Positions 27,096 to 35,510 of a DNA stretch of 64,000 nt are shown here, piece by piece. The position numbers and the translations under genes were made by a program. Within the stretch, counting starts at the first letter, position 1. Every line of letters starts with the position of its first letter. The notes under the pieces were generated by a model. It was not told where the DNA came from. It worked only from the letters and a program-made list of their open reading frames with translations, and made no database searches. The DNA is from Herpetosiphonaceae bacterium. Its GTDB lineage: Bacteria > Chloroflexota > Chloroflexia > Chloroflexales > Kallotenuaceae. The DNA lies in assembly GCA_013821605.1 (NCBI GenBank), contig JACDGP010000004.1, positions 36,395-100,394 of the forward strand, written 5' to 3'.

Positions 27096-27959
27096 ATGCA
27101 GTTTGCCGTCTTTACCGTTGGATTGCCGGAGTTCACACCCCAGCAAGCAGTAGCTGCGCTGCATCAACTGGGCTACGACGGCATCGAATGGCGGGTTACC
27201 GCCCAGCAACCGGCAGTGGATGATCAGCCCAGCTTTTGGACCGGCAATCGCTGCACCTGGCCCTTCCACAGCTTCGTCGCAGATGCCTCGGAGATCCGGT
27301 CGTTGACCGAGCAGGCCAGCTTGCAGATGCCATCGGTTGGCACCTATGTCACATGTGACGACATTGAAGCGGTTGAGCGGGCTATGCAAGGCGTGGTCCA
27401 GTTGGGAGCGCCGCGCTTGCGGATTAACGTCCCGCGCTATGATGGCACAACGGCGTACCGACCGTTATATGAGCGCGCTGTGGGCCAGTATCACGAGGTC
27501 GCAGCCCTAGCCCAGCAGTATCATGTCCAGGCACTGATCGAGATGCATCATGGCAGCTTGACGCCGAGTGCTAGTGCCGCAGCACACTTTTTGAGCAACT
27601 TCGACCCACGCTATGTCGGGGCGATTCACGATGCCGGTAATATGGTCTATGAGGGCTACGAACAGTACCGGCTGGGTCTCGAAATGTTGGGACCGTATCT
27701 AGCGCATGTTCATCTCAAGAATGCTCGATGGCAGTCGACCGGGACACGACCAGATGGGAGCACAATCTGGGACGCGCAGTGGGCACCGATCACACAAGGG
27801 ATCGTGGATATGGGTGCGTTATTTCGGGCGTTGCATAGCGTTGGTTATGATGGATGGGTCTCGTTCGAGGACTTTTCGACCGAGCAGCCATTGCTGGAGC
27901 GCCTGCGGGATAACCTTGCTTATGTCAAACGTGTAGCTCAACAGGCGCGTGAAGAGTAA
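27096..27959 (+). CDS. Sugar phosphate isomerase/epimerase-like TIM barrel (AP endonuclease 2 family)
   Basis: A 287-residue xylose-isomerase-like barrel. Strand-end motifs are GYDGIEWRV near the start, ALIEMHHGSLTPSASAA (metal Glu), YVGAIHDAGNMVYEG (His, Asp), LAHVHLKNARW (His) and WVSFEDFS (Glu), a complete set of metal ligands. The family includes epimerases, isomerases and lyases of keto-sugars. GGGAGG precedes the ATG at 27096; the GTG at 27090 overlaps that site. TACAAT about 30 bases upstream may be the -10 box of the operon. A TTG-started dehydrogenase follows. Confidence 0.88.
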   Translation: MQFAVFTVGLPEFTPQQAVAALHQLGYDGIEWRVTAQQPAVDDQPSFWTGNRCTWPFHSFVADASEIRSLTEQASLQMPSVGTYVTCDDIEAVERAMQGVVQLGAPRLRINVPRYDGTTAYRPLYERAVGQYHEVAALAQQYHVQALIEMHHGSLTPSASAAAHFLSNFDPRYVGAIHDAGNMVYEGYEQYRLGLEMLGPYLAHVHLKNARWQSTGTRPDGSTIWDAQWAPITQGIVDMGALFRALHSVGYDGWVSFEDFSTEQPLLERLRDNLAYVKRVAQQAREE

Positions 27960-28003
27960 CTTTGACGCGGGTCGGCGGGACCTATCAGAGAGGAAGGGCC
28001 GTA

Positions 28004-29125
28004 TTGGACCTAGAAGCAGACAGAAGGCAAGAGCCCCGGCTACGTTACGCGTTCATAGGCAGCGCGGCCACTATTGTATCGCTACACCTTAAGGCCCTTG
28101 CCCAATTGCCGGCCGACATCGTGGGGATGGCCGATGTCGATGCCGAACGGGGAGCAGCCCGTGCCAGCGAGGTAGGTTGTCCATTCTTTGCCGCTCATCG
28201 CCCGATGCTGGACAAGGTGCGGCCGGATGTGGTGGTCATCACTACACCCCATCCTTTTCATCCCGCCCTGGCGATCGATGCATTCGCAGCAGGTGCACAC
28301 GTGCTGGTGGAAAAGCCGATGGCCATTGATGTCGCGGCGGCCGACCAGATGATCGACGCAGCCAAGCAGGCACAACGGCTGTTGGCCGTCAATTTCCAGC
28401 AGCGCTTTCGACCGGACATTGAGCGCGCTAAGACGTTGATCGAGGCTGGAGCAATCGGCCCGCTCGTCCGGGTGCTTTGTGTTGAGCCTTGGTATCGCTC
28501 TGCGGCCTATTATCGCTCGGCTGCCTGGCGGGGGAAATGGAAAACCGAGGGCGGGGGTGTGCTTATGAATCAAGCGCCACACACGCTTGATCTTTTGTGT
28601 TACCTCGTCGGTATGCCGGCCAAGGTCTGGGGCTGGACGCGGACGCTGGAGCACGCCATCGAATGTGAGGATACCGCCCAGGCGATGCTCGAATATCCGA
28701 ATGGTGCACCGGGCTATTTTACCGCCAGCACGGTGGAAGCTGGCAGCAAGCGCCGGCTGCATATCGTTGGGGATTGTGGTTCGATCGAATTGACCGGCGA
28801 CCAGTTGACAGTTACAACCTTCACGCCAAGCTTGAAGGAATTTCTGGTCAGTACACCCGAGTTATTTGCTGAGCCCGATAACAGCCGCGAAACGATGACA
28901 CTACCCGGCGATGGCGGTGGTCATCTGGCCGTGCATCGCGATCTGTACCGTTCCATTATCGAGGGGCACAGCCCACGTTGCGACGGCCGCCAGGGGTTAA
29001 TGTCATTGGAACTGGCGAACGCGATTGTTCTGTCAAGCTACACTGAACGACCAGTCACGCTACCACTTGACCGCAGCGCTTATGCCGACCTGCTCGCCGA
29101 TCTTCAAGCCGGACGGCGTCGTTAA
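28004..29125 (+). CDS. Gfo/Idh/MocA family oxidoreductase
   Basis: About 373 residues. The nucleotide-binding N terminus reads RYAFIGSAATIVSLHLKAL, the catalytic EKP motif is intact (AHVLVEKPMAIDVAAAD), and the second domain carries GGGVLMNQAPHTLDLLCYLVG with the catalytic His. I prefer the TTG at 28004 because GAGAGGAAGG precedes it at good distance; a TTG at 27962 would add 14 residues. A sugar dehydrogenase using NAD(P) is expected, substrate unknown. It sits between two isomerase-like barrels in one operon. Confidence 0.88.
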   Translation: MDLEADRRQEPRLRYAFIGSAATIVSLHLKALAQLPADIVGMADVDAERGAARASEVGCPFFAAHRPMLDKVRPDVVVITTPHPFHPALAIDAFAAGAHVLVEKPMAIDVAAADQMIDAAKQAQRLLAVNFQQRFRPDIERAKTLIEAGAIGPLVRVLCVEPWYRSAAYYRSAAWRGKWKTEGGGVLMNQAPHTLDLLCYLVGMPAKVWGWTRTLEHAIECEDTAQAMLEYPNGAPGYFTASTVEAGSKRRLHIVGDCGSIELTGDQLTVTTFTPSLKEFLVSTPELFAEPDNSRETMTLPGDGGGHLAVHRDLYRSIIEGHSPRCDGRQGLMSLELANAIVLSSYTERPVTLPLDRSAYADLLADLQAGRRR

Positions 29126-29138
29126 GGATAAAGGTTGT

Positions 29139-29978
29139 ATGCCAACTCGTTTATGTTTGAGCGCTTTTGGCGATGAAATTGATGCAGACCTCGCGACGCA
29201 GCTTGATGTACTAGTGAGCGAAGGAGTGCAGCATCTCGAAATACGCGGGGCGTGGGGCAAGAACATTTTGGAGTTCGACGGGGGCGAGATCAACCGAGCG
29301 CAAGCGTTGCTTAAGGAACGTGGTGTTAAGGTCTCAGCGATTGGGAGTCCAATTGGTAAGTCACAGCTGGGCCAACCGCCGGCGTTTGAACTGGAGCGAC
29401 TGGAGCGTGCGATTGCGGCGGCAGAAGCATTCGACACACAGTTGATCCGCATTTTTTCCTTCTTCGTAGGGGAAAATGATCATGACCGAGCTCGACCCGA
29501 CGTCTTTGAGCGTATAGCCCGCTGGACAGAACGAGCGGTGGCGGCCGGCGTGACGCTCGTGCATGAGAACGAGAAAGAGATTTACGGGGATATCCCCCAG
29601 CGCTGCCAGGAGTTACTGGAGGCCGTGAATTCACCCGCGCTGCGAAATGCCTTCGATCCCGCGAACTACGTGCAGGTCGGCGTACAACCAATGGCCCAGG
29701 CTTGGCCGTTGCTGGCCGATTACACGACGCATGTCCATATCAAAGACGCGGTCTTTGCCGATGGGTCGGTGCGACCAGCCGGGGAAGGCGATGGTGCCTT
29801 GCCAGCATTGCTCCAAGCGCTCGTAGATCGGCGATACGACGGGTTTCTCACCTTAGAGCCTCATCTTAAGATTGCCGGACGATTTGGTGGCACAAGTGGC
29901 GAAGCTGGGATGCGACTCGCGATCCGGGCGCTACGCAAGCTACTGGAACCGTTTCGGGAGCAGGTTATCATTCAATAG
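29139..29978 (+). CDS. Sugar phosphate isomerase/epimerase-like TIM barrel
   Basis: A 279-residue xylose-isomerase-like protein beginning MPTRLCLSAFGDEID. The family positions are visible: VQHLEIRG early, TLVHENEKEIYGD with the first metal Glu, RNAFDPANYVQVG with the Asp, TTHVHIKDAVFADG with the His and GFLTLEPHLK with the last Glu. The FGDEID opening is common in hydroxypyruvate-isomerase-like and deglycosylation-associated members. AAGG precedes the ATG. It starts 13 bases after the dehydrogenase and 31 before the fucosidase gene, so it is clearly in the same operon. Confidence 0.88.
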   Translation: MPTRLCLSAFGDEIDADLATQLDVLVSEGVQHLEIRGAWGKNILEFDGGEINRAQALLKERGVKVSAIGSPIGKSQLGQPPAFELERLERAIAAAEAFDTQLIRIFSFFVGENDHDRARPDVFERIARWTERAVAAGVTLVHENEKEIYGDIPQRCQELLEAVNSPALRNAFDPANYVQVGVQPMAQAWPLLADYTTHVHIKDAVFADGSVRPAGEGDGALPALLQALVDRRYDGFLTLEPHLKIAGRFGGTSGEAGMRLAIRALRKLLEPFREQVIIQ

Positions 29979-30009
29979 ATCCCTTTGAGGCCATAGGAGG
30001 TACTTTCAC

Positions 30010-31299
30010 ATGTCGGCGTTGACAAACTTCAGCCAGTCCGATAGCCGTTGGTTCCAGAATGATCGCTTCGGTCTCTTCATCCATTGGGGCATCTATTCCC
30101 TGGCTGCACGGCACGAATGGGTCAAACAGCGAGAACGCATTGATGATGCAGCTTATCAGTCCTACTTCGCTCATTTCGATCCTGACCTGTATGATCCAGT
30201 GCGCTGGGCGCGAGAAGCGCGTAAGGCCGGGATGAAATATGCCGTGATCACCACCAAGCACCACGATGGCTTCTGCCTGTGGGACTCGGCGCTGACTGAC
30301 TACAAGGTTACACGCACGCCCTATGGCAAGGACGTGCTGACTCCTTTCGTTGAGGCTTTCCGTGCAGAGGGCTTACGGATCGGTTTCTACCACTCGTTGA
30401 TCGACTGGCACCATCCGAGCTTTCCGGTTGATGGCTTGCATCCTCAGCGCGATGATATTGTTTTTCGACAGCGCGAGCAGGGTAGAGATATTAATGATTA
30501 TCGGCAGTATCTACATGGACAAACACGGGAATTGCTCACACAGTTTGGGAAGATCGACATTGTATGGTTCGACTTCTCGTATAGCCAGATGAGCTGGGAG
30601 TGGTCCAAAGGCAAAGGCAAGGCAGACTGGCATTCAGAAGCGCTCATTCAGATGGTGCGTGAGCTACAGCCAGGTATTCTAGTCAATGATCGGCTCGAAA
30701 TCGGCGGCGACATTACAACGCCCGAGCAATACCAGCCGCGTACCGGCTTCGAGATCAACGGGCAGCCCGTCGTATGGGAAGCCTGCCAAACGCTCAACGG
30801 CAGTTGGGGCTATGACCGCGACAACCTCGATTGGAAGTCGCCCGATATGCTGCTCCGGATGCTCATTGACAGTGTCTCCAAGAATGGCAACCTCTTACTC
30901 AATGTGGGGCCCAATGGTCGGGGCGAGTTCCAACCGGAGGCGCTCGCGCGGTTGGGGACGATTGGGGAATGGCTGCGGCTCCACAACCGATCGATTTACG
31001 GCTGCTCAGGCAGTGTATTAACGCCACCGCCAGACTGCCGGTATACCCAAAACGGGAGGCGGCTGTATTTGCACCTCTTCGCCTGGCCTTTTCGCCATGT
31101 CCATCTTGAAGGGCTGGAGGGGAAGGTCGAGTATGCCCAGTTGCTCAATGATGCTTCAGAAGTCAAGCGTATCGAGATCGATCCCCACCAGCAGGCACAG
31201 AATACAACGATGAGTGGACAAGCAGGTGTACTGACGCTGGAGCTACCGATCCAACCGCCCCCGGTTAGTGTTCCGGTCGTCGAACTGTTTCTCAAATAG
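30010..31299 (+). CDS. Alpha-L-fucosidase family protein, GH29
   Basis: A 429-residue GH29 glycosidase without a signal peptide, so probably intracellular. Family motifs are DRFGLFIHWGIYSL, KYAVITTKHHDGFCLWDS, IGFYHSLIDWHHP and IDIVWFDFSY, where the Asp is the expected nucleophile. TWENCQTLNGSWGYD-type sequence appears as WEACQTLNGSWGYDRD, and NGNLLLNVGPNGRG closes the barrel. A short beta-sandwich follows. GH29 hydrolases release L-fucose from glycans. It stands in an operon of keto-sugar enzymes, and the arfB start codon lies one base after its stop. Confidence 0.92.
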   Translation: MSALTNFSQSDSRWFQNDRFGLFIHWGIYSLAARHEWVKQRERIDDAAYQSYFAHFDPDLYDPVRWAREARKAGMKYAVITTKHHDGFCLWDSALTDYKVTRTPYGKDVLTPFVEAFRAEGLRIGFYHSLIDWHHPSFPVDGLHPQRDDIVFRQREQGRDINDYRQYLHGQTRELLTQFGKIDIVWFDFSYSQMSWEWSKGKGKADWHSEALIQMVRELQPGILVNDRLEIGGDITTPEQYQPRTGFEINGQPVVWEACQTLNGSWGYDRDNLDWKSPDMLLRMLIDSVSKNGNLLLNVGPNGRGEFQPEALARLGTIGEWLRLHNRSIYGCSGSVLTPPPDCRYTQNGRRLYLHLFAWPFRHVHLEGLEGKVEYAQLLNDASEVKRIEIDPHQQAQNTTMSGQAGVLTLELPIQPPPVSVPVVELFLK

Positions 31300-31300
31300 T

Positions 31301-31729
31301 ATGATTACCGTCACGCCAGCGATCGCCCTTGACGAAGGGGAACTACAAATTACCTTTGTGCGGGCGTCCGGTCCAGGCGGCCAGAACGTCAACAAGGTCT
31401 CCACAGCAGTGCAACTACGCTTCGACGTCGTCGGCTCGCCATCGCTGCCGGACGACGTGCGTGCACGTCTAATGGAGTCGGCAGCGGGGCAAATCAATGC
31501 GGATGGCATTTTAGTCATCAAGGCCTTACAGTTCCGTACCCAAGAGCGCAATCGCCAAGCGGCGATCGGCAGGCTGGTGGCGTTAATCCAAGCCGCCGCA
31601 GTACCGCCCGTGCCGCGCCATGCAACGCGCCCCACCTATGGTGCGCGGCAAGAACGCCTAGCGGGTAAACGGCGACGCTCTGGGGTGAAGAGCCAGCGCC
31701 GATCCGTCGCCAGCCATGACCCGGAGTAG
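31301..31729 (+). CDS. arfB: Alternative ribosome-rescue factor ArfB (peptidyl-tRNA hydrolase)
   Basis: A 142-residue class I release-factor-like protein. The catalytic GGQ lies in FVRASGPGGQNVNKVST, and the C terminus is a basic tail (QERLAGKRRRSGVKSQRRS) that enters the empty mRNA channel of stalled ribosomes. It lacks the codon-recognition domain of RF1/RF2, as expected for ArfB/YaeJ. The ATG follows the fucosidase stop by one base and has no separate ribosome site in the gap, so translation is probably coupled. Its place in a sugar operon has no obvious functional reason. Confidence 0.93.
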   Translation: MITVTPAIALDEGELQITFVRASGPGGQNVNKVSTAVQLRFDVVGSPSLPDDVRARLMESAAGQINADGILVIKALQFRTQERNRQAAIGRLVALIQAAAVPPVPRHATRPTYGARQERLAGKRRRSGVKSQRRSVASHDPE

Positions 31730-31737
31730 TTCGACGT

Positions 31738-31767
31738 TTGACACCATCGGCTACAGTACCTTGAGAT
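31738..31767 (+). promoter_or_regulatory. Possible promoter before the ThuA-like gene
   Basis: A perfect TTGACA -35 box at 31738-31743 stands 17-18 bases before a weak -10 candidate (TGAGAT), about 40 bases ahead of the ThuA-type gene. It could give an internal start in the operon. Only the -35 box is convincing. Confidence 0.3.
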
Positions 31768-31806
31768 GGCGAAGCAAGCCATACCATACGACAGAAAGGT
31801 CAGGGG

Positions 31807-32454
31807 ATGAAACGAGCACTCTTCGTCTGGGGCGGCTGGGAAGGCCATCAGCCAAAACAGTGCGTCGATGTTTTCGCGCCTTTTTTGGAGCAGCGGGGCT
31901 ACGAAGTGGTTATTCAAGATACGCTGGATGCCTACCTTGATACAGCCCTGATGCAATCACTGGCTCTGGTGGTGCCTGTGTGGACCATGGGAACCATCAC
32001 GAAGGAGCAGCAGCAAGGCCTGCTTGACGCGGTACGCGGTGGCGTAGGTGTTGCGGGCTGGCATGGGCCGATGGGCGACTCATTCCGTGAGGCGACCGAA
32101 TATCAGTTCATGGTCGGCGGCCAATGGGTCGCGCATCCCGGCAATATTATCGACTATACGGTCCAGATCGTTAACCATGACGATCCAATCACGGCTGGCC
32201 TCAACGATTTCCCGATGCACTCAGAGCAATACTATATGCACGTCGATCCGGGGAACGAGGTACTGGCAACGACGACCTTCAGCGAAGACCATGGTGTGCC
32301 CTGGGTAGCGGGGACGGTGATGCCGGTCGTCTGGAAGCGCCACTGGGGCGCAGGTCGAGTGTCGTATTGTTCGTTGGGTCATGTGGCAACTGATTTCGAG
32401 GTGCCGGAGGCCTGCGAACTTGTTAAGCGCGGGATGCTGTGGGCAAGTCGCTAA
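31807..32454 (+). CDS. ThuA domain-containing protein
   Basis: A 215-residue ThuA-fold protein: [19 protein letters not shown] at the N terminus, [20 protein letters not shown] in the middle, [16 protein letters not shown] and [18 protein letters not shown] near the end. These match the ThuA_like group often paired with Gfo/Idh/MocA dehydrogenases, and such a gene follows 15 bases later. It differs strongly in sequence from the ThuA protein at 17648, so the two are not recent copies. Cytoplasmic; activity of this family has mostly been inferred from context. Confidence 0.88.
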   Translation: MKRALFVWGGWEGHQPKQCVDVFAPFLEQRGYEVVIQDTLDAYLDTALMQSLALVVPVWTMGTITKEQQQGLLDAVRGGVGVAGWHGPMGDSFREATEYQFMVGGQWVAHPGNIIDYTVQIVNHDDPITAGLNDFPMHSEQYYMHVDPGNEVLATTTFSEDHGVPWVAGTVMPVVWKRHWGAGRVSYCSLGHVATDFEVPEACELVKRGMLWASR

Positions 32455-32469
32455 ACGAAGGATCAGTGT

Positions 32470-33579
32470 ATGACAACAACTCCGGTCAACGTCGGCGTCA
32501 TCGGCTGCGGCAACATCAGCAGTATTTACCTAACGAACTGCCCCACCTGGGAAATCCTTAATGTCGTTGCGTGCGCCGATGTGGTGCAGGAGCGGGCGGC
32601 AGCACAAGCGGCCAAGTATCACGTGCCGAAGGTATACAGCGTTGACGAACTGCTGGCCGACCCGGCGATCAACATCGTGCTTAATCTGACGATCCCGAAG
32701 GCCCACGGCGAGATCGCACTACGGGCACTCGAAGCCGGGAAATCGGTGTATAACGAAAAACCGCTGGCCCTGACCCGCGAAGAAGGGCAACACATGCTTC
32801 AACAGGCGCGAAGCAACGGGTTGCGCGTCGGCTGCGCACCTGACACCTTTTTAGGGGGTGGCCTACAAACCTGTCGCCAGCTGATCGATGACGGCATGAT
32901 CGGCACGCCCGTTGCGGCCACGGCCTTCATGCTCAGCCATGGGCCGGAAAGCTGGCATCCCGATCCCGACTTTTTCTACCAGCCGGGCGCCGGTCCCATG
33001 TTTGATATGGGGCCCTACTATCTCACCGCCTTAACGACGCTGCTTGGACCTGTCCGGCGTGTGACTGGCTCGGCGCGGATTACGACACCCGAACGCACTG
33101 TTGGGAGCGGACCCCTCAAAGGCACCAAAATTACTGTCAATACGCCCACGCATGTCGCTGGCGTCCTCGATTTTGCTGACGGCCCGGTTGCCACATTGGT
33201 GACGAGTTTCGACGTATGGAGTGGCGAGGTACCGCGGATCGAAATCTATGGGAGCGAAGGCTCACTTAGTGTTCCCGATCCGAATACCTTTGACGGTCCC
33301 GTACGCCTACGTAAGGCTGGTGCCACGGAATGGAGCGATGTCCCGCTCACGCATGGCCATACGGAGAATAGCCGTGGGATTGGCGTTGCTGATATGGCCT
33401 ATGGCTTGCGCTTTGGCCGGCCACACAGAGCGAGCGGAGAACTCGCCTATCATGTGCTGGACCTGATGCATGCCTTCCATGATGCCTCACGGGAAAACCG
33501 GCATATCGAATTGGCAAGCAGCTGTAGCCGCCCAGCACCCTTACCGGCCGACTTGCCGCAACATACACTGGATCAATAG
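32470..33579 (+). CDS. Gfo/Idh/MocA family oxidoreductase
   Basis: A 369-residue dehydrogenase. Visible parts are [20 protein letters not shown] (Rossmann loop), [18 protein letters not shown] with intact [23 protein letters not shown] in the second domain and a C-terminal [18 protein letters not shown]. The DMGPYYL motif keeps the region of the catalytic residues in GFO-type enzymes. NAD(P)-dependent oxidation of a sugar or polyol is expected. It follows the ThuA-like gene closely, and an aldo/keto reductase follows after 91 bases. Confidence 0.9.
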   Translation: MTTTPVNVGVIGCGNISSIYLTNCPTWEILNVVACADVVQERAAAQAAKYHVPKVYSVDELLADPAINIVLNLTIPKAHGEIALRALEAGKSVYNEKPLALTREEGQHMLQQARSNGLRVGCAPDTFLGGGLQTCRQLIDDGMIGTPVAATAFMLSHGPESWHPDPDFFYQPGAGPMFDMGPYYLTALTTLLGPVRRVTGSARITTPERTVGSGPLKGTKITVNTPTHVAGVLDFADGPVATLVTSFDVWSGEVPRIEIYGSEGSLSVPDPNTFDGPVRLRKAGATEWSDVPLTHGHTENSRGIGVADMAYGLRFGRPHRASGELAYHVLDLMHAFHDASRENRHIELASSCSRPAPLPADLPQHTLDQ

Positions 33580-33670
33580 GGCGCAGCAAGCACTCCCCCA
33601 CTATGTTCGTACACTGAGAGCCTGGGACAGCAATACAGCCAGACAGTGGGCTTGAAGACAAGAGGTTGTT

Positions 33671-34648
33671 GTGGAATACGGCACGCTACGAGGGATCGAC
33701 AAGCCAATCTCGCGGTTGGTTCAAGGCACAATCATGGTCAATTCCAACGAAGCCGAGCGCAGCTTTGCCTTGCTGGATGAGATTCTTGAACTAGGCTGCA
33801 TGACCTTTGATACGGGACACGTCTATGGCAGTGGTGACAACGAGCGCACCGTTGGCCGCTGGGTTCGTGAGCGCGGTATTCGTGATAAAGTAGTGATTAT
33901 CGGTAAGGGTGCGCATCATAATGCCGACCGGCAGCGCGTAACACCGTTTGATATTACGGCGGACCTGCACGATTCACTTGCTCGCTTCCAATTTGAGCAG
34001 ATCGACTTGTATTTGCTCCACCGCGATAATCCAGCAGTCGCAGTCGGGCCGATCATCGAGACGTTAAACGAACATCTGCGGGCCGGGAAGATCGGGGCGT
34101 TTGGCGCGTCAAATTGGAGTGTCGCACGCATTCGCGAAGCAAATGACTACGCCCAGGCCCACGGCTTAACACCCTTCACCGCGAGCAGCCCGAACTATAG
34201 CCTCGCGGACCAAGTGAAACCTCCGTGGGAAAATTGCGTCAGCATCAGTGGCCCACAGGGCAAGGCAGAGCGCGAGTGGTACACGGCGAACCAAATGCCG
34301 CTCTTCACGTGGTCGAGTCTGGCAGGCGGCTTTTTCTCGGGGCGCTTCAAGCGCGATAATCTGGCCGAAATGACGAGCTATTTCGATAAGCTGTGCGTCG
34401 AATCATACTGCAGCGAGCAGAACTTCGAGCGCTTGGATCGCGCCCAAGCATTGGCGGAGGAGAAGCAGCTAACACTGCCACAGATTGCGCTGGCATTTAT
34501 CCTGAACCAGCCCCTGAATATTTTTGCACTGGTGGGTTGTCATACCGCTGCCGAGTTCAAGGCCAATCTCGAAGCGAGCACGGTTAAGCTCGCACCACAG
34601 GAGCTAGCCTGGTTGGATGGTGAGCGTGAGAGCCGCACACACGCTTAA
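33671..34648 (+). CDS. Aldo/keto reductase
   Basis: A 325-residue NADP-dependent (alpha/beta)8 reductase. The catalytic set is present: Asp and Tyr in FDTGHVYGSGDNE, Lys in VVIIGKGAHH and His in YLLHRDNP. GAFGASNWSVARI is the typical strand-6 motif. The start is a GTG with GAGG in front. It is about 90 bases after the dehydrogenase gene and 29 bases before another isomerase-like barrel, so it most likely belongs to the sugar operon. The substrate is unknown; reduction of a keto- or aldo-sugar fits the context. Confidence 0.9.
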   Translation: MEYGTLRGIDKPISRLVQGTIMVNSNEAERSFALLDEILELGCMTFDTGHVYGSGDNERTVGRWVRERGIRDKVVIIGKGAHHNADRQRVTPFDITADLHDSLARFQFEQIDLYLLHRDNPAVAVGPIIETLNEHLRAGKIGAFGASNWSVARIREANDYAQAHGLTPFTASSPNYSLADQVKPPWENCVSISGPQGKAEREWYTANQMPLFTWSSLAGGFFSGRFKRDNLAEMTSYFDKLCVESYCSEQNFERLDRAQALAEEKQLTLPQIALAFILNQPLNIFALVGCHTAAEFKANLEASTVKLAPQELAWLDGERESRTHA

Positions 34649-34677
34649 TTGCTTATAAATGAGAGGACAACGAGAGC

Positions 34678-35445
34678 ATGAATGGGCATCGTATCGCACT
34701 TCAACTGTATACCGTCCGAGATCATACGGCGAAAGATATGCTGGGAACCCTACGGCAACTAGCAGCGATGGGCTACCGCGCTGTTGAGTTCGCCGGCTAT
34801 GGCAATGCGACCCCTGAGGAGATCCGACCGGTGCTGGATGAGTTGGGCATGCAGGCGATGGGAGCGCATGTCGGCATTCAGCTTTGGCAAACGGACCGAG
34901 AGAAGGTACTCCACGACATGGCAACACTGGGCTGCAGCTATGCGGTTGTTCCATCTGTCGGTGAAGAATACCGGACAACGGTCGGGCAGATCCAGCACCT
35001 CGCCACTATTTTGAATGATCTAGGCCGGGTAGCGCAACAGGCTGGCCTCCGGTTCGGCTATCACAATCATGCGTTTGAATTCACAACGGTCGAAGGCACA
35101 ACCATGTATGATCGGCTCGCAGCGCTGACAGATCCAGACCTGGTACTGCTGGAATTCGACATCTTCTGGGCCCAGTTTGGGGGTGCCGATCCCATCGCCC
35201 TGATCGAGCACTACGGTCGGCGCATGGCCTTGCTACACGTTAAGGACATGGCAGCCGGCGAACAGCGGGAGGACCGGCCGGTGGGCGAAGGCATCATGAC
35301 TTGGCCACGGCTCTTGGCCGCAGGACGGGCTGCCGGTTCAGAATGGTATATCGTGGAACAGGATCACCCCAAAGATCCACTAGGCGACGTACACACCAGC
35401 TTCCAGAACCTCGAACAGCTGTTGGGCCAGGTATACGCCCTCTAG
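34678..35445 (+). CDS. Sugar phosphate isomerase/epimerase-like TIM barrel
   Basis: A 255-residue member of the same xylose-isomerase-like superfamily. Landmarks are ALQLYTVRDHTAKD, GYRAVEFAGYGNATPEE, RFGYHNHAFEF (the YHNH metal site), VLLEFDIFWAQFGG, LLHVKDMAAGE and EWYIVEQDHPKDP. The YHNH and DIFW motifs are typical of small sugar isomerase/epimerases associated with myo-inositol or keto-sugar metabolism. It is the last gene of the operon and is followed by a long hairpin at 35459-35506. Confidence 0.9.
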   Translation: MNGHRIALQLYTVRDHTAKDMLGTLRQLAAMGYRAVEFAGYGNATPEEIRPVLDELGMQAMGAHVGIQLWQTDREKVLHDMATLGCSYAVVPSVGEEYRTTVGQIQHLATILNDLGRVAQQAGLRFGYHNHAFEFTTVEGTTMYDRLAALTDPDLVLLEFDIFWAQFGGADPIALIEHYGRRMALLHVKDMAAGEQREDRPVGEGIMTWPRLLAAGRAAGSEWYIVEQDHPKDPLGDVHTSFQNLEQLLGQVYAL

Positions 35446-35458
35446 ACCAAACAACGAG

Positions 35459-35506
35459 TGGAGGTTGGCAGGCGGCAGATGACGCTCTGCGGCCTGCCAA
35501 CCTCCA
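35459..35506. terminator. Long bidirectional hairpin between convergent genes
   Basis: Perfect 15-base arms (TGGAGGTTGGCAGGC and its complement) enclose a second five-base stem (GCAGA/TCTGC) with a six-base loop, so the whole forms a 20-pair hairpin with one G-G mismatch. It lies between two convergent stops, 14 bases after one and five after the other. There is no clear U-run, but the strength and position suggest termination in both directions. Confidence 0.65.
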
Positions 35507-35510
35507 CAGA

